Below are positions 39,435 to 41,157 of a stretch of 41,157 nt of DNA, in pieces. This DNA is from Pseudomonadota bacterium. GTDB lineage: Bacteria; Pseudomonadota; Alphaproteobacteria; SP197. The notes below the pieces were generated by a model. The model was not told the origin of the DNA and did no database searches. It was given only the letters and a program-made list of their open reading frames with translations. The translations under genes were made by a program, and so were the position numbers. Positions within the stretch are counted from its first letter, which is position 1. Every line of letters starts with the position of its first letter. The stretch spans positions 1 through 41,157 of the forward strand of contig JBCCIS010000046.1 of NCBI GenBank assembly GCA_039028155.1, in the 5' to 3' direction.

Positions 39435-40133
39435 ATGCTGCTGACACCGACCGAGATGGAACGGCTGACCATCTTCACCGCCGCCGAACTGGCGCGCCGC
39501 CGCCGTGCGCGCGGCCAACGGCTGAACCATCCCGAAGCGGTCGCCTTCATCGCCGACGAGCTGCTGGAGGCCGCGCGCGACGGCCAGACGCTGGCCGAGG
39601 TCATGACGTTGGGCGCGACACTTCTGACCACCGACGACGTGCTGCCGGGCGTTGCCGAGCTGATGTCGCTGCTGACCCTCGAGGGACAGTTTCCCGACGG
39701 GCCGAAGATGATTTCGGTCCACAACCCGGTGCGCCCGGGCAAGGAGGCGCAGGTCGATACGGTGCGGCCCGGCGAGGTGTTGACTGCGGACGGTGATATC
39801 GAGCTGAATGCCGGGCGCGAGCGCATCACACTGACCGTGCTCAACACAGGCGACCGACCCGTGCAGGTCGCCAGCCACTATCACTTCTTCGAAGCCAACA
39901 AGGCGCTTGAGTTCGACCGCGCCGCAGCCTTCGGCATGCGCCTCGACGTGCTGGCGGGCGCGGTCGCGCGGTTCGAACCTGGCGAGTCCAAGGACGTCAC
40001 CCTGGTCGCCATCGGCGGTACCGGCGAGATCACCGGCCTCAACAACCTGACCGAAGGGCAAGTCTCTGATCCCGCCGTCAAGCAGGTGGCGCTCGCGCGC
40101 GCCAAGGCGCGCGACTACAAGGGAACGGAATAA
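39435..40133 (+). CDS. ureAB: Urease gamma-beta fusion subunit
   Basis: A 232-residue fusion. Residues 1-100 are the gamma subunit ([37 protein letters not shown], ending [14 protein letters not shown]). From about 110 comes the beta subunit ([63 protein letters not shown]). Fused gamma-beta subunits are known in Helicobacter and several other bacteria. After the beta core the usual glycine-rich end is replaced by [32 protein letters not shown], which I do not recognise. The stop shares one base with ureC (TAATG). Confidence 0.9.
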   Translation: MLLTPTEMERLTIFTAAELARRRRARGQRLNHPEAVAFIADELLEAARDGQTLAEVMTLGATLLTTDDVLPGVAELMSLLTLEGQFPDGPKMISVHNPVRPGKEAQVDTVRPGEVLTADGDIELNAGRERITLTVLNTGDRPVQVASHYHFFEANKALEFDRAAAFGMRLDVLAGAVARFEPGESKDVTLVAIGGTGEITGLNNLTEGQVSDPAVKQVALARAKARDYKGTE

Positions 40134-41157
40134 TGGCGACCATTTCTCGCGACGCCTATGCCGCGGCGTTCGGCCCGACCACCGGCGATCGCGTCAGACT
40201 GGGCGACACCAGCCTGCTCGCGCGCGTCGAAAAGGACCACACGGTCTATGGCGAGGAGCTGTTGACCGGCCTGGGTAAGAGCTTGCGCGACGGGCTTGGT
40301 GTCAATGCCAGCGCGACGGCGGCGGACGGCGCGCTTGATGTCGTCGTTCAGAACGCGCTGATCATCGATCCGGTGCTCGGCATCATCAAGGGCGATATCG
40401 GCATCATCGACGGGCGCATCGTCGGCATCGGCAAGGCGGGTAACCCGGCGGTCATGGCCGGCGTCGACCCGAACCTGATCGTCGGACCGTCGACCAAACA
40501 CTTCATGGCCGAAGGCATGATCGTCACCCCCGGCGCCATTGACGTGCATGCCCACTACGGCCAGCCGGCGGAGGTTTGGCACGCGTTGTCGTCGGGCATG
40601 ACGACCATGATCGGCGGCGGCTTCCCCGGCTGCTGGTCGGTCGATTCCGGCGGGCTGTGGGCCAACACGCGCATGCTGAAGGCGATCGAACCCTTCCCCA
40701 TGAACTTCGGCCTGTTCAGCCGCGGCAGCGCGCACAAACCCGAAGGCATTGCCGAGCAGATCCGCTCCGGCGTCATCGGCGTCAAGATCCACGAAGACAT
40801 TGGCGCCATGCCGGCGACCATCGACTGCTGTCTCTCCGTCGCTGACGATCTGGACTTCCAGGTCCAGCTCCACACCGACACCATGAACGAGGCCGGCTTC
40901 TTTGAGCGCACCATGGAGGCGATCGCCGGGCGCACCATCCACATGTACCACACCGAGGGCGCGGGCGGCGGTCACGCGCCGGACATCATCCGCTGCAACG
41001 GAGAGGTCAACTGCCTGCCGTCGTCGACCAACCCGACCAACCCCTTCACGTTGAACGCGCTCGACGAGCATCTCGACATGATGATGCTGTGCCACAGCCT
41101 GTCGCCGAACGTGCCCGAAGACGTCGCGTTCGCCGACAGCCGGCTCAGGCCGCAGAC
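40133..41157 (+). CDS. ureC: Urease alpha-subunit-like amidohydrolase (5' part)
   Basis: The first 341 residues of a UreC-like nickel amidohydrolase; the rest lies beyond the window. The metal ligands and catalytic residues are kept: HAH (K. aerogenes H134/H136), the carbamylated lysine and H219/D221 in VKIHED, HTDT (H246), [15 protein letters not shown] (H272), and the flap C-H pair (MLCHSLS, C319/H320). Yet the region from [11 protein letters not shown] to the flap is divergent. The usual GGGTGPAxGTxATTCTPGPW loop is replaced by [16 protein letters not shown], four residues shorter. HEDWG has become HEDIG, and CHHLD is CHSLS. It may be an atypical urease or an enzyme for a related amide. 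Accessory genes ureDEFG are not in view. Confidence 0.85.
   Translation, partial: MATISRDAYAAAFGPTTGDRVRLGDTSLLARVEKDHTVYGEELLTGLGKSLRDGLGVNASATAADGALDVVVQNALIIDPVLGIIKGDIGIIDGRIVGIGKAGNPAVMAGVDPNLIVGPSTKHFMAEGMIVTPGAIDVHAHYGQPAEVWHALSSGMTTMIGGGFPGCWSVDSGGLWANTRMLKAIEPFPMNFGLFSRGSAHKPEGIAEQIRSGVIGVKIHEDIGAMPATIDCCLSVADDLDFQVQLHTDTMNEAGFFERTMEAIAGRTIHMYHTEGAGGGHAPDIIRCNGEVNCLPSSTNPTNPFTLNALDEHLDMMMLCHSLSPNVPEDVAFADSRLRPQ

Noticed and set aside
39207-40061. Minus-strand frame opposite ureAB
   Set aside because: Shadow of the fused urease subunit gene, without recognisable domain or start signal.
40115-41095. Minus-strand frame opposite ureC
   Set aside because: Shadow of ureC; its composition is typical of antisense GC-rich DNA.

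Overview
The window is GC-rich, gene-dense chromosomal DNA of an alphaproteobacterium, most like the Rhodospirillales and their marine relatives. This rests on gene order (dnaB-alr-mlaE-mlaF-radA-cvpA-purF-SDR; der-bamB-yfgM-like; guaB...guaA; rlmE-ppx), on recognisable protein families and on the encoded CCA of the tRNA. No ribosomal RNA or housekeeping marker allows a finer placement. I had no database, so assignments rest on motifs, lengths and remembered family features.

Layout. 1-7040 (+): the end of dnaB, then a tightly overlapping housekeeping run: alanine racemase, the Mla-type lipid ABC permease and ATPase, RadA, CvpA, PurF and a short-chain dehydrogenase. 7052-10383 (-): der, bamB and a YfgM-like TPR membrane protein. 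10559-12525 (+): an Mpo1-like (DUF962) protein, a GPP34/GOLPH3-like protein and a drug/metabolite transporter. 12522-15108 (-): a second such transporter, a glutathione transferase and two unrecognised small proteins. 15263-20289: a large C45-type Ntn-hydrolase, an ornithine/lysine decarboxylase divergent from an Lrp-type regulator, and pyrC. 20485-28506 (-, with one + insert): a thioredoxin-like anchored protein, a single-gene insert (NodU-type carbamoyltransferase) in the 3' end of guaA, then guaA, a VOC protein, a GNAT acetyltransferase, guaB and a lone Tat-exported solute-binding protein. 28747-30506 (-): rlmE and ppx/gppA. 30880-30953: tRNA-Gln(CUG) with a strong promoter. 31032-36833 (-): an autotransporter with about nine 24-residue repeats, recQ, an acyltransferase and a TetR regulator. 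36939-41157 (+): a Baeyer-Villiger-type monooxygenase, an ABC six-helix membrane domain without ATPase, and a fused ureAB followed by an unusual ureC cut by the window end.

Most of the window is core metabolism: purine synthesis (purF, guaA, guaB), pyrimidine synthesis (pyrC), recombination and repair (radA, recQ), ribosome maturation (der, rlmE) and envelope assembly (bamB, mlaEF). The most interesting parts are: (1) a 97-bp direct repeat of the guaA 3' end flanking the carbamoyltransferase gene, the mark of an element inserted at guaA; (2) a urease-like enzyme whose metal and catalytic residues are kept while the substrate-pocket loop is shortened and rewritten; (3) a 10-bp inverted repeat whose right arm covers the ureAB ribosome binding site; and (4) a TetR/monooxygenase pair with a clear operator next to the -10 box.
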